Part shown: piece by piece, positions 50,770-60,114 of the stretch | How positions within the stretch are numbered: position 1 is the first letter of the stretch | Layout of the letters: each line of letters begins with the position of its first letter | NCBI RefSeq assembly: GCF_036226885.1 | Contig: NZ_CP109027.1 | Location: forward strand, 7,998,001-8,062,000 | Direction of reading: 5' to 3' | Source: Streptomyces sp. NBC_00663 | GTDB lineage: Bacteria; Actinomycetota; Actinomycetes; Streptomycetales; Streptomycetaceae | Length of the DNA stretch: 64,000 nt | Notes under the pieces: generated by a model | What the model was told of the DNA's origin: nothing | The model's database searches: none | The model's input: the letters and a program-made list of their open reading frames with translations, nothing else | Position numbers and translations under genes: made by a program

Positions 50770-52061
50770 GCGAGTTCCTTCCCACGGGTCTCCGGCAGTC
50801 CGAACAGCGCCAGCGCGGCGAGCGCGTAACCCAGGGCGCCGAAGACCAGCGCGCCGCCCACGCCCCAGCTGTCGGCCAGAAAGCCGACCGTGGTGGGGAA
50901 GACGGCACCCACGGCCCGTCCGGCGTTGTACGTGAAGCCCTGTCCGGCCCCGCGTACTGCCGTCGGGTACAGCTCGGCGAGGAAGGAGCCGAAGCCGCTG
51001 AAGATCGCCGACATGCAGAACCCGAGCGGGAAGCCGAGCACCAGGAGCAGGGTGTTGGCGCCGTCCGGGATGTTGGCGTACGCCAGGATGCAGATCGCCG
51101 AGAGCAGGGCGAAGAGCCAGATGTTGCGGCGGCGGCCCAGCCGGTCGGTGAGGTAGCCGCCGGTGAGATAGCCGAGGAAGGCGCCTGAGATCAGGAAGGT
51201 GAGATAGCCGCCCGTACCGACGACCGACAGTCCACGGTCGCTCTTCAGGTACGTCGGCACCCAGGTGGCGAGCGTGTAGTAGCCGCCCTGGACACCGGTC
51301 GACAGCAGCCCCGCGAAGATCGTCGTACGCAGCAGCCCCGGCTTGAAGATCGCCGTGAAGGAGGTCGTGCCGCGGCTCTTCTCCCGTACCGCGATCGCCT
51401 CGGGCGCGTCCTGCACACGGCGGCGCAGCCAGACGACGAGCAGTGCGGGCAGCGCGCCCGTCCAGAACATCACGCGCCAGGCCAGGTCGTCGTCGAGGAA
51501 CGAGAAGACCAGCGTGTAGACGACGGCGGCCAGCGCCCAGCCCACCGCCCACGAGCTCTGGACGGCGCCGAGGGTGCGACCCCGGTGCTTCGCGCTCGCG
51601 TACTCGGCGACCAGGATCGCGCCGACCGCCCACTCGCCGCCGAAGCCGAGCCCCTGGAGGGCGCGGAAGACCAGCAGGGACTCGAAGTTGGGCGCGAAAC
51701 CGCAGGCCACGGTGAAGACCGCGTAGGTGATCACGGTGATCATCAGGGCCCGGACCCGCCCGGCCCGGTCGGCCAGCACTCCGGCCAGGGCCCCGCCGAC
51801 CCCGGAGGTCAGCAGCGTGACGGTGGTGAAGAGGCCGGTCTGGCCGCTGTCCAGGCCGAAGTAGGCGGCCAGCGCGACCATGCTCAGCGGCAGCGTGAAG
51901 TAGTCGTAGGAGTCCAGGGCATAGCCGCCGAACGCGCCGGCGAAGGCACGCCGGCCGCGCGGACCGAGGGCGCGGAACCAGCCCAACGCCCCGTCTTCAG
52001 CGGGGCGTTCGGTCGTCGTGGGGTGAGAGGTCAGGGCCTGCGGTGGAGGAGTCGTGCTCAT
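50766..52061 (-). CDS. MFS transporter of the 5-oxoproline operon
   Basis: A 431-residue, 12-helix transporter of the metabolite:proton symporter type (JEN/ShiA-like), with GVLADRAGRVRALM after helix 2, LQGLGFGGEWAVGAILVAEY in helix 4-5 and GYLTDRLGRRRNIWLFAL in the second half. It is the first gene of an operon with DUF1445 and pxpABC, so it very likely imports 5-oxoproline, D-glutamate or a related acid. ATG 52061 starts MSTTPPPQALTS; a longer frame to 52154 overlaps the operator region. The stop is coupled to the DUF1445 gene. Confidence 0.87.
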   Translation of the reverse strand: MSTTPPPQALTSHPTTTERPAEDGALGWFRALGPRGRRAFAGAFGGYALDSYDYFTLPLSMVALAAYFGLDSGQTGLFTTVTLLTSGVGGALAGVLADRAGRVRALMITVITYAVFTVACGFAPNFESLLVFRALQGLGFGGEWAVGAILVAEYASAKHRGRTLGAVQSSWAVGWALAAVVYTLVFSFLDDDLAWRVMFWTGALPALLVVWLRRRVQDAPEAIAVREKSRGTTSFTAIFKPGLLRTTIFAGLLSTGVQGGYYTLATWVPTYLKSDRGLSVVGTGGYLTFLISGAFLGYLTGGYLTDRLGRRRNIWLFALLSAICILAYANIPDGANTLLLVLGFPLGFCMSAIFSGFGSFLAELYPTAVRGAGQGFTYNAGRAVGAVFPTTVGFLADSWGVGGALVFGALGYALAALALFGLPETRGKELA

Positions 52062-52131
52062 GTGCACCTCGCAGTGGGAGGACGGAGGGTGCTTGAGGAC
52101 GGGCCGTGTGGTGCGGTTTCGAAGAAGGTAG

Positions 52132-52150
52132 AGGATCGTTGAACGATCCT
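52132..52150. promoter_or_regulatory. Perfect 19-base palindrome, probable GntR operator
   Basis: AGGATCGTT-G-AACGATCCT is a perfect inverted repeat in the 137-base space between the divergent MFS and GntR start codons. A second, overlapping arrangement TTGAA-N6-TTCAA (52139-52154) may give a two-register site. The length and symmetry fit the FadR-type GntR regulator encoded next to it. Confidence 0.8.
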
Positions 52151-52198
52151 TCAATACCCCTGTTGTTTCGTTCTCGGGTCTGCGGTTGAATTCCGGGC

Positions 52199-52894
52199 AT
52201 GGCAGAGCAGCTGAGCGGACTGGCCGACGACCGCGCCCTCCTGGGCCGTACCAGCACGGCGGAGCGGGTCTCGGACATCCTCAGGAGCCGCATCGCCGAG
52301 GGCTATTTCCCGCCCGGTACGCGGCTGTCGGAGGACAGCATCGGCGGCGCCCTGGGGGTGTCCCGCAACACGCTGCGCGAGTCGTTCCGACTGCTCACCC
52401 ATGAACGCCTGCTCGTCCACGAGCTGAACCGGGGGGTGTTCGTCAGGGTCCTGACCGTCGAGGACGTCGAGGACATCTACCGCACCCGCCGGCTCGTGGA
52501 GTGCGCGGTGGTGCGGGGGCTTGGCGAGCCGCCGTACGCGCTCGACGGACCCGCCGAAGCCGTCGAGGAGGGCCTGCGTGCGGTACGCGAAGGTGACTGG
52601 AAAGAGTTGGGTACCTCCAACATCCACTTTCACCGGGAGCTCGTCGCCCTGGCGGGCAGCGAGCGCACCGACGAACTCATGCGCAGCGTCTTCGCCGAGC
52701 TGCGGCTCGCGTTCCATGTCGTGGACGACCCGCGGCGGCTGCACGAGCCCTACCTCGCGCGGAACCAGCAGATCCTTGGAGCGTTGGAGACGGGCGACAA
52801 GGACGAGGCGGAGAAACTGCTCGCGGTCTATCTGGAGGACTCGTTGGAGCGGGTGGTGGAGGTCTACCGGCGGCGGGTGGGGGAGGACACCTAG
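52199..52894 (+). CDS. GntR-family regulator, FadR/FCD type
   Basis: A 231-residue regulator: N-terminal winged HTH (residues about 15-80, with LSEDSIGGALGVSRNTLRES as recognition part) and an FCD effector domain whose metal-binding His/Asp pattern includes SNIHFHRELVALAGSERTDE. FCD-type GntR proteins sense small carboxylates. It is divergent from the 5-oxoproline operon and the palindrome at 52132-52150 lies between them, so it should repress that operon and release on binding a glutamate-like or oxoproline ligand. ATG 52199 is the family-like start. Confidence 0.9.
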   Translation: MAEQLSGLADDRALLGRTSTAERVSDILRSRIAEGYFPPGTRLSEDSIGGALGVSRNTLRESFRLLTHERLLVHELNRGVFVRVLTVEDVEDIYRTRRLVECAVVRGLGEPPYALDGPAEAVEEGLRAVREGDWKELGTSNIHFHRELVALAGSERTDELMRSVFAELRLAFHVVDDPRRLHEPYLARNQQILGALETGDKDEAEKLLAVYLEDSLERVVEVYRRRVGEDT

Positions 52895-52976
52895 CGTCCG
52901 GATCTTGTCGGTGGCGGGCGGGGTCTGTTCTGCGTCGTTTTAGTCGTTGTCAGACCGAGGACCTAGTCTGTGCACC

Positions 52977-54503
52977 GTGACTTCGCCTGCACCGACGGAC
53001 CGTGTTCCGCCCCAGCTCAGCGCAGCGTCCCGCCCCGCTCCGGGGCCGGCCGCCGACGAGGGGCTGGCGCGGCGGCTGCGCGCGCTCGCGTGCACCGCGC
53101 CGCTGCACGACCTGGACGCCCGCAAGGCGAACCTCGCGGGTGAGTACTCGGTGTACGGCATGGCGGAGGTCGCCCTCGCCGCCATCGACCTGGTCACGCT
53201 GAACATGGACTTCGACACGGGCGCCGACCACGACCAGATCGTCGCCCGCCTCATCCCGCGCATCGCCGCCCAGGCCCCCCAGCGGCCCGTCGCCGAGCAC
53301 GAGCGCGTGGCCCGCTGGGTCCTCGAGAACCTGATCAACGTCGGCAGCGTCGACCGCGGCTTCCGGGCCGTGTACGGCACGTTCGCGCAGGACGGCACCT
53401 ATGTGCGCCGCGACTACGACTTCAAGCTGATCGAGGAGGTCCCCGGGCCCGGCGGCGCGGTGTACCTCCGTACGACGGACGAAGCGGTCAACGTCCTGGT
53501 CGGCGCCCTCGACACCGACGTCACCAGCGCCCAGATCGCCGCCGAGGTCAAGCTGGAGGTGCTGATCAGCCGCGGTCGGCTCGCCGACGCCCAGCTCGCC
53601 GCCGAGCAGGCCCGGTACCGGACCGTGCAGTACTCGGAAACTCTGCGCCGGGCCCTGGACGCGACGCGGCGCAACGTCCGCGCGGTGGACTGGCTCAACG
53701 CCGTCCCCGACATGATCACCGAGGCGCTGGACCACGTAGCCGACCGCTACCGCCACGAGAACGCGATCCTCACCAACATCCGCAAGGCACGCGACGAGTC
53801 CGAGGACCCGGAGCAGAAGCGGCGGGCCGCCGAACTGGTCGACATCGTCAAGGACTGCATCCGGCGCCACACCCAGCTCCAGTCCCGGCTGTTGGAGGCC
53901 GGACCGCTGTTCCGCGCGGAGCAGGACCGGCAGGCCTTCGCGACGCCGATGACGACGTCGGGGACAGACCTGTACGGGCAGCTGTTCGCGCCCGTGCTGC
54001 CGCTGCCGCTGGAGCAGGCGGTCCGGGTCACCGACGCCTTCTTCGCGCGGGGGACCGGGCTGCGCACGCCGGTGTCGGTGCGGGTCGGCGACCTCGTCGA
54101 CATACTGCTGACGCCGCCGGTGGAACGGGAGCATCTCGGCGCGGAGATGCCCGAGCCGGACCTCATCGCCACGCCCGACGACAGCCGGTTCAGCGAGGAG
54201 CAGCTGGCCTCGGCGATGGAGCTCCTTGATCTGCCGGCTGACGCGCCGCGTCGGTTGTCGGGGCTGCTGACCGAGGCGCGGCGACAGGACCCCGAACTGC
54301 CGTACCTCGTCGCCCTGTTGGCCGTGCACGCGGCCAGCCCGGCGGTCGGCACCGCCTACCGGCAGGGCGAGGAGAAGCTGCTGTTCGCCGTGGACGACGG
54401 GACCGAGCTGGACGACCCCGAGTTCGGCGGGGCGGATCTCATCGTCGGGACGGCCCTGCTGGACGCGGTGGGCATGCCGGCTGACAGGACAGAAGCAGCA
54501 TGA
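52977..54503 (+). CDS. Kleisin-like subunit of a MukFEB/MksFEB/Wadjet-like condensin
   Basis: A 508-residue soluble protein whose N-terminal half looks like winged-helix and four-helix elements (YGMAEVALAAIDLVTLNMDF, VARWVLENLINVG), a beta hairpin with TTDEAVNVLVGALDTD, and a long helical stretch (RLADAQLAAEQARYRTVQYS) that would clamp the SMC neck; the acidic C-terminus may be the second winged helix. This is the MukF/JetA layout, inferred from position and secondary structure, not from a recognised domain. GTG 52977 has TAGTCT 8 bases upstream, so the message may be leaderless. It is the first of three co-directional genes. Confidence 0.65.
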   Translation: MTSPAPTDRVPPQLSAASRPAPGPAADEGLARRLRALACTAPLHDLDARKANLAGEYSVYGMAEVALAAIDLVTLNMDFDTGADHDQIVARLIPRIAAQAPQRPVAEHERVARWVLENLINVGSVDRGFRAVYGTFAQDGTYVRRDYDFKLIEEVPGPGGAVYLRTTDEAVNVLVGALDTDVTSAQIAAEVKLEVLISRGRLADAQLAAEQARYRTVQYSETLRRALDATRRNVRAVDWLNAVPDMITEALDHVADRYRHENAILTNIRKARDESEDPEQKRRAAELVDIVKDCIRRHTQLQSRLLEAGPLFRAEQDRQAFATPMTTSGTDLYGQLFAPVLPLPLEQAVRVTDAFFARGTGLRTPVSVRVGDLVDILLTPPVEREHLGAEMPEPDLIATPDDSRFSEEQLASAMELLDLPADAPRRLSGLLTEARRQDPELPYLVALLAVHAASPAVGTAYRQGEEKLLFAVDDGTELDDPEFGGADLIVGTALLDAVGMPADRTEAA

Positions 54504-54534
54504 GTCGAGGAACAGTGGACCGAGGAGACCGACC

Positions 54535-55425
54535 GTGACAGAGCACGTCGAGTGGAGTGAGCCGGAAGCCGGGCCCGTCCCCGTCTCCGCCGCCGTCACG
54601 CCCGCCGACGCCGCCGACGCGGCTCGGCTCGTCGCCTTCGGCCTTCAGCCCAAGCTACAGCCGGCCCGCGACCAGGAGTACACCGAGCTGCTGCGGCGCT
54701 ACCGGGAGGACGGGGCGTTCGCGCGGCTCGCCGACGCCGTGGCCGCCGGGCTCGGGCTCGTCGTGCTGGAGGTGTCCCCGCGCGCAGGGATGGCGGTGAC
54801 CGCCGCCGAGGACTCCGTGTTCGCCGTGCGGATGGGCGACTACGCGCGCCGGACCTCCGCCGACGGCAGCGACCGGTTCCTGCACGGCCTGGCCCATCTC
54901 GCCGTCGCCGCCATGGCCTTCCCGCGCCCCGAGGACCTCGCCGACGACGGCTACATCGGGCGCGTCAGCGTCAACGGCGTCGACGCGTTCGTCCGGCAGG
55001 CGTGCCGACGCTTGGAGGAGCGCGCCGAGGAGGTGGGCGAGAACACCGACCCCGCCACCGAGGCGCCCGGCCTGGAGGCCGCCTGGCGGATCTGGGCACG
55101 ACGCAGCGCCACCGGCGCCACCAAGGACGCCCGCCGCCTCGCCGGTTCGACCACCGGCATCGTCGGCAAGGCCGCCGCGTTCCTCACCGACTCCGGCTTC
55201 CTCCAGCGCACCGGCGACGACAACGGCGGTACGTACCGCACCACGGCCCGCTATCAGCTCCAGGTGCGGGACATGGCCGGCAGCGCCGCCATGGCCGAGC
55301 TGCTGGAGCTGGGCATCGTCCCGGTCACCGACGGCACGCCGACACTGCTGCCCGCGGAGAACACCGAGGACCTGGAGCTGGTGGCCGACGCCGGGCTGCC
55401 GTTCCACACGCCTTCCCAGTCCTGA
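54535..55425 (+). CDS. Kite-like (MukE/JetB-type) subunit of the condensin
   Basis: A 296-residue protein, mostly helical with beta wings: LQPARDQEYTELLRRYREDG and FARLADAVAAGLGLVVLEVS form the first winged helix, RWIWARRSATGATK-like helices follow (AWRIWARRSATGATKDARRL), and GFLQRTGDDNGGTYRTTARY looks like the wing of a second one. Two tandem winged helices are the hallmark of kite proteins that dimerise on kleisin. GTG 54535 follows CGAGGAGA. It lies 31 bases after the kleisin-like gene and 37 before the SMC gene, the classical kleisin-kite-SMC order. No sequence family is recognised with confidence. Confidence 0.65.
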   Translation: MTEHVEWSEPEAGPVPVSAAVTPADAADAARLVAFGLQPKLQPARDQEYTELLRRYREDGAFARLADAVAAGLGLVVLEVSPRAGMAVTAAEDSVFAVRMGDYARRTSADGSDRFLHGLAHLAVAAMAFPRPEDLADDGYIGRVSVNGVDAFVRQACRRLEERAEEVGENTDPATEAPGLEAAWRIWARRSATGATKDARRLAGSTTGIVGKAAAFLTDSGFLQRTGDDNGGTYRTTARYQLQVRDMAGSAAMAELLELGIVPVTDGTPTLLPAENTEDLELVADAGLPFHTPSQS

Positions 55426-55462
55426 ACTCCCCCCACCTGCCGAAGACTTACGAGAGTCCGCC

Positions 55463-58400
55463 ATGTACGAGCTGTCCCGGGTCCGCCTCTACTCCATCGG
55501 TCCCGCCGGTGCGCGCTACGCCGACACCGTGCTTGACCTGCGGGGCGTGGGCGACGTCGTGCCCGACCCCGCGCCCGCCCAGGCGGAGTTCTTCGAGGAG
55601 GAGCCGGTCGGCCCGCCGCGCCGCCCGGCACCCGCCGGCGTGCTCTTCCTGGAGAACGGCGGCGGCAAGTCCGTACTGCTCAAGCTGATCTTCTCGGTGA
55701 TGCTGCCCGGTCACCGCAACACGCTCGGCGGCGCCAGCTCCGGCGTGCTGCGCAAGTTCCTGCTCGCCGACGACTGCGGGCACGTCGCGCTGGAATGGCA
55801 GCACACGCTGACCGGTGAGTGCGTGGTCGTCGGTAAGGCCAGCGAGTGGCGGGGACGGCAAGTCTCCAACGACCCGCGGAAGTTCGCCGAGGCCTGGTAC
55901 TCCTTCCGGCCCGGACCAGGGCTCTCGCTGGACAATCTGCCGGTCGCCGAGTCCACCGCCGTACGGCCGCCCGTCGAGGGCGCGTCCGGGGCGCAGGGGC
56001 GCCGCCGCACCATGAAGGGCTTCCGGGACGCCCTCACCGAGGCGGGCAAGGCGTATCCGCACCTGGAGGTGCACTGGGAGGAGATCCACGACCGCTGGAT
56101 CGAGCACCTCGGCGACCTCGGCCTCGACCCCGAACTCTTCCGCTACCAGCGGGAGATGAACGCCGACGAGGGTGAGGCCGCCGGTCTCTTCGCGGTCAAG
56201 AAGGACTCCGACTTCACCGACCTGCTGCTGCGGGCCGTGACCGACACCCGGGACACCGACGGACTCGCCGACCTGGTCAGCGGCTTCGGCAACAAGCTGG
56301 GCCGACGCGCCGAACTCATCGCCGAACGGGACTTCACGGCCGGATCGGTCGATCTGCTCGGGCGGATCGTCGAGGCGGCCGACGCCCGGGCACGCGCCCG
56401 AGACATCCACGCCGGAGCCGAGCGCCGTACGCGCACACTGGCCCGGCGGCTCTCCGCGCGCGGCGCCCAGGAGCGGGTGCGGGCCGCCGACCTCGCCCAG
56501 CGGGTCACCGCGGCGGCCTACGCCGTCACACATGCCGAGGGGGCGCGTGAGCGCAGCGCGCTGATCGCCGCCGAACTCGCCTACCGGCACGCCTCCTTGG
56601 CACTCGCCGGGGCCGAGAAGTCCGCCGCCGCGCAAAAGCGCGAGCTCGCCGACGCGCGGACGCTGCACTCGGCCTGGCAGGCCGCCGAGGCAGTCCTGCG
56701 CCACCGTGCCGCCGCCGACCGGGTCGCGCGCGTGTCCGCCGCCATCCAGGAGGCCGAGCGGGACGCGGCCCCCGCGCTGGCCGCCCGTGCCAAGGCCGCC
56801 GTGGACCTCGTCCGGGCCCTGCACGCGGCCGCCGAGAGCGCCGAGACCCTCGCCAACGAGGAGGAGGAGCGCTCCGCCGCCCTTCAGGAGGTCGGCGAGT
56901 CCGCGCACCGGGACTCCACCGCCGCCGCCACCGAGGCCCAGCGCGCCCGCAGCGAGATCGGGCATCTGCGGCAGCGCCTCACCGAGGTAGAGCAGGAGAC
57001 CACCGAGGCCGTGCGGGCCGGCTGGCTCGACGACAGCGCACCCGACGCCGACCCGGCGCGCGCGGCCCTCGCGGCCAGCGACGCCGAGAAGACCGCCGTC
57101 GCCGCCTGGGACACCGCCCGGGAGACGGCCCGCCGGGCCACCGAGCACGCGCGCGAGACGGGCGCCGCCGAGTCGCGCGCCGAGCTGACGGCGGCCCGCG
57201 CGGCCGACGCCGCCACGGCGGCGGAGCGGTCCTACGACGCGGAGCGGCGGCTCGCCGAGGCACTGGCCGCGGAACCGCGGCTGGCGGAGCTGCTGGGCCT
57301 GACGGGCGGCGAGGCGCGCTCGGTCGTCCCGCAGCCCCGGCAGGACGGCGACGACGAGGACCGCACCGGCCTCACCCCCGAGGACCTCGACCGCTTCGCC
57401 GACGAGTTGCGTGAGCTGCTCGACGACGCCGTGTCCTCCGCCGAACGCCAGCTCTTCGAGCTGCGCACCGCCGCCGCCGACGACTCCCGGATCCTCGGCG
57501 CGCTCGGTGACGGCGGGCTGCTGCCGCCCGGCCCGGATGTGCTGGCCACCGTGGAGTTCCTGGGTGAGCACGGCATCCCGGCGCTGCCCGGCTGGCGCTA
57601 TCTCGCCCAGGCCGTCGACCCCACCGACCACGCGCGCGTGCTGGCCGCCCGGCCCGAACTGGTCGACGGCGTGATCATCACCGACCCGGACACCCACGCG
57701 CGTGCCCGCGAGGCGCTCAGCGAGGCGGCTCTCCTGCCGCGGTCCGCCGTCGCCGTCGGTACGGCCGCCGCCCTGCTCGCCCCGACCCCGGCCGCCGACT
57801 CGGCGGGCAGCGAGGCCGTCTTCCTCGTACCGCCGAACCCGGCCATGCACGACGAGCACGCCGCCGACGAGGAGCGGCAGACGCTGCGCGCGCGGGCGAC
57901 CGAGCGCGACGAGGAGATCCGCTCGCTCGCCGCCCGGCTTGGCAAGGACCGGGAACTCGCGGCGCGACTCGCCTCCTGGCGCACCGGCTGCCCGGCCGGC
58001 CGCCTCGTCGAGCTCGCACGGACGGCGCACGAGGCACGCGCCTTCGCCGAGGAGTCCGAGGCCGAGCTGGCCGAGGCTCGGACCGTGCGGGCCGAGGCCG
58101 ACGAAGCCGCCGCCGAGGCCACGCAGGTGCGCGACGAGCGGCAGGAGGCCGCGCAGAAGGCGCGGCGGGCCGCCGACGCCCTCGCCGGGCTCGCCTTCCG
58201 GCTGCGCGAGCGGGCCGGCTGGCAGGTCAAACTCCGTGAACTGGCCGACGAGGCCACCGAGTCGGAGGCCCGCGCCCAGACCTGCCTGGAGCGGGCCCGC
58301 GCCGCCGACGAGGACCGGCGCGCCGCCCAGCGGGCCGCCGACGACGCCCGCCGCACCGCACGTGCGCTGCGCGCCGAGCGCTCCGAGATCTCGGGCGCCC

Positions 58401-60085
58401 CCGACGACGTACCGGACAGCGACTCGGACGCGCCGAAGACGTCCCTGCCCGCGCTCCGCGAGGCCTACCGCGCCGCCTCCCAGCTCTACGAGAAGGTCGG
58501 CGTCGGCGCCGACCTGCGCGCCGAGCAGGCGCGGGCGGAGAGCGACGAGAGCGCCGCTCTGGCCGAGTTGAACCGGCTGAGCAACAAGGTCCGCACGCGC
58601 GCCGAGCAGCTGCTCCAGTCACCCGACGGCTCCGACGGGCCGTCCCGGCAGGCCGCCGCGGCCCGCGCCGAGGAGCTCGTGCAGCTCCTGGAGACGCGGA
58701 TGTCCAGCGCGAGCGAGCAGCTCGGCCGGCTGCGCGGCGAGGCCGAGCGGCACGCGCCCGAGGACGGCGAGGCCCACACCGAGCTGGCGGAGGAGCTCCA
58801 GCCGCGCGACGCCGACCACGCTCAGGCGCTGCTGCGCACGGCCACCGCCGAACTCGCCTCCCACACCGAGGCGTTGACGCAGGCCCGGGAGGCGCACGCC
58901 GAGCTGCTCGACACCCATCGCGCCGCCGAGGACGCCGCCGGCGGCTTCGACGAGATCGCCGCGATGCTCCGCGACCTGCTGCGCGAACACGTCTCGGAGG
59001 AGGAGCAGGAGGAGACCGAGGCCTACCCCGGCAGCCCCGAGGAGGCCCGGCAGTCCGCCGCCGAGGCCCGCCGGTCGCTGCGCGGCTGCGCCGCCGACCT
59101 GTCCGCCGCCGAGGGCGCCGTGCGCGAGGCGAGCGATGTCCTTGTCCGGCACGCCAACTCCACGCGCTACGAGCAGGTCCGTACCCCCGCCCGTCAGCAG
59201 ATCCGTGAGCTGCCCGCCGCCGCGCTGCCGGAGCACGCGCAGAAGTGGGCCGATGCCTTCGCTCCCCGACTCCGCGTCCTCACCGACGAGTTGGCGCAGC
59301 TGGAGCGGAACCGGGACTCCATCGTCGACCGGCTCAGGGGGCTGGTCGAGTCGGCGCTCGCGACCCTGCGGTCCGCCCAGCGGCTGTCCCGGCTGCCCGA
59401 GGGCCTCGGCGAGTGGTCCGGGCAGGAGTTCCTGCGGATCCGCTTCGAGGAACCCGACCAGGCGACGCTGACCGAGCGGCTCGGCGAGGTCATCGACGAG
59501 GCGACGCGCGCGGCGGTGAAGAAGAACTCCGACCTGCGGCGCGACGGCATGTCCCTGCTGCTGCGGGGCGTCGGCGCGGCCCTTGAGCCCAAGGGGGTCG
59601 CCGTGGAGATCCTCAAGCCGGACGCGGTGCTGCGCGCCGAGCGGGTGCCGGTCGGGCAGATGGGCGACGTGTTCTCGGGCGGTCAGCTGCTCACCGCGGC
59701 CATCGCCCTGTACTGCACGATGGCGGCGCTGCGCTCCAACGACCGGGGCCGCGACAAGCACCGGCACGCGGGCACGCTGTTCCTCGACAACCCCATCGGG
59801 CGCGCCAACGCCACCTATCTGCTGGAGCTCCAGCGGGCCGTCTCCAACGCCCTCGGTGTCCAACTCCTTTACACCACGGGCCTGTTCGACACGACGGCCC
59901 TCGCCGAGTTCCCGCTGGTCATCCGGTTGCGCAACGACGCCGACCTGAGGGCCGGGCTGAAGTACATCAGCGTGGAGGAACACCTCCGTCCGGGGCTTCC
60001 GCAGCAGGCGGAGGGCGAGGAGGCGGTGCACAGCGAGATCACGGCGACGCGCATGTTCAAGCGACCGGCGCCGAGCGCGTCGTAG
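55463..60085 (+). CDS. Large SMC/MukB/JetC-like coiled-coil ATPase
   Basis: A 1540-residue protein with SMC architecture. The N-terminal head has Walker A ENGGGKS at 64-70; long Ala/Glu/Arg coiled coils run about 310-610 and 805-1290; a globular hinge-like region lies about 680-800 (GLLPPGPDVLATVEFLGEHG, VIITDPDTHARAREALSE). The C-terminal head has the ABC signature FSGGQ at 1404-1408 and Walker B GTLFLDN with Asp1442 followed by Asn1443 where the catalytic Glu is expected. Size is close to MukB and larger than typical JetC/MksB. With the two upstream genes it should form a DNA-loop-extruding or DNA-entrapping complex; no JetD/MksG nuclease follows. Confidence 0.82.
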   Translation: MYELSRVRLYSIGPAGARYADTVLDLRGVGDVVPDPAPAQAEFFEEEPVGPPRRPAPAGVLFLENGGGKSVLLKLIFSVMLPGHRNTLGGASSGVLRKFLLADDCGHVALEWQHTLTGECVVVGKASEWRGRQVSNDPRKFAEAWYSFRPGPGLSLDNLPVAESTAVRPPVEGASGAQGRRRTMKGFRDALTEAGKAYPHLEVHWEEIHDRWIEHLGDLGLDPELFRYQREMNADEGEAAGLFAVKKDSDFTDLLLRAVTDTRDTDGLADLVSGFGNKLGRRAELIAERDFTAGSVDLLGRIVEAADARARARDIHAGAERRTRTLARRLSARGAQERVRAADLAQRVTAAAYAVTHAEGARERSALIAAELAYRHASLALAGAEKSAAAQKRELADARTLHSAWQAAEAVLRHRAAADRVARVSAAIQEAERDAAPALAARAKAAVDLVRALHAAAESAETLANEEEERSAALQEVGESAHRDSTAAATEAQRARSEIGHLRQRLTEVEQETTEAVRAGWLDDSAPDADPARAALAASDAEKTAVAAWDTARETARRATEHARETGAAESRAELTAARAADAATAAERSYDAERRLAEALAAEPRLAELLGLTGGEARSVVPQPRQDGDDEDRTGLTPEDLDRFADELRELLDDAVSSAERQLFELRTAAADDSRILGALGDGGLLPPGPDVLATVEFLGEHGIPALPGWRYLAQAVDPTDHARVLAARPELVDGVIITDPDTHARAREALSEAALLPRSAVAVGTAAALLAPTPAADSAGSEAVFLVPPNPAMHDEHAADEERQTLRARATERDEEIRSLAARLGKDRELAARLASWRTGCPAGRLVELARTAHEARAFAEESEAELAEARTVRAEADEAAAEATQVRDERQEAAQKARRAADALAGLAFRLRERAGWQVKLRELADEATESEARAQTCLERARAADEDRRAAQRAADDARRTARALRAERSEISGAPDDVPDSDSDAPKTSLPALREAYRAASQLYEKVGVGADLRAEQARAESDESAALAELNRLSNKVRTRAEQLLQSPDGSDGPSRQAAAARAEELVQLLETRMSSASEQLGRLRGEAERHAPEDGEAHTELAEELQPRDADHAQALLRTATAELASHTEALTQAREAHAELLDTHRAAEDAAGGFDEIAAMLRDLLREHVSEEEQEETEAYPGSPEEARQSAAEARRSLRGCAADLSAAEGAVREASDVLVRHANSTRYEQVRTPARQQIRELPAAALPEHAQKWADAFAPRLRVLTDELAQLERNRDSIVDRLRGLVESALATLRSAQRLSRLPEGLGEWSGQEFLRIRFEEPDQATLTERLGEVIDEATRAAVKKNSDLRRDGMSLLLRGVGAALEPKGVAVEILKPDAVLRAERVPVGQMGDVFSGGQLLTAAIALYCTMAALRSNDRGRDKHRHAGTLFLDNPIGRANATYLLELQRAVSNALGVQLLYTTGLFDTTALAEFPLVIRLRNDADLRAGLKYISVEEHLRPGLPQQAEGEEAVHSEITATRMFKRPAPSAS

Positions 60086-60114
60086 CGGCACGTCGGGCGG
60101 CGTGAGAGCCGGCC

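Noticed and set aside
55448..58030. Long minus-strand open frame opposite the SMC gene (860 codons)
   Set aside because: It is the mirror of a GC-rich gene: Gly/Arg/Val-rich, no start with ribosome site, no family-like segment, and the plus-strand protein has clear ATPase motifs.
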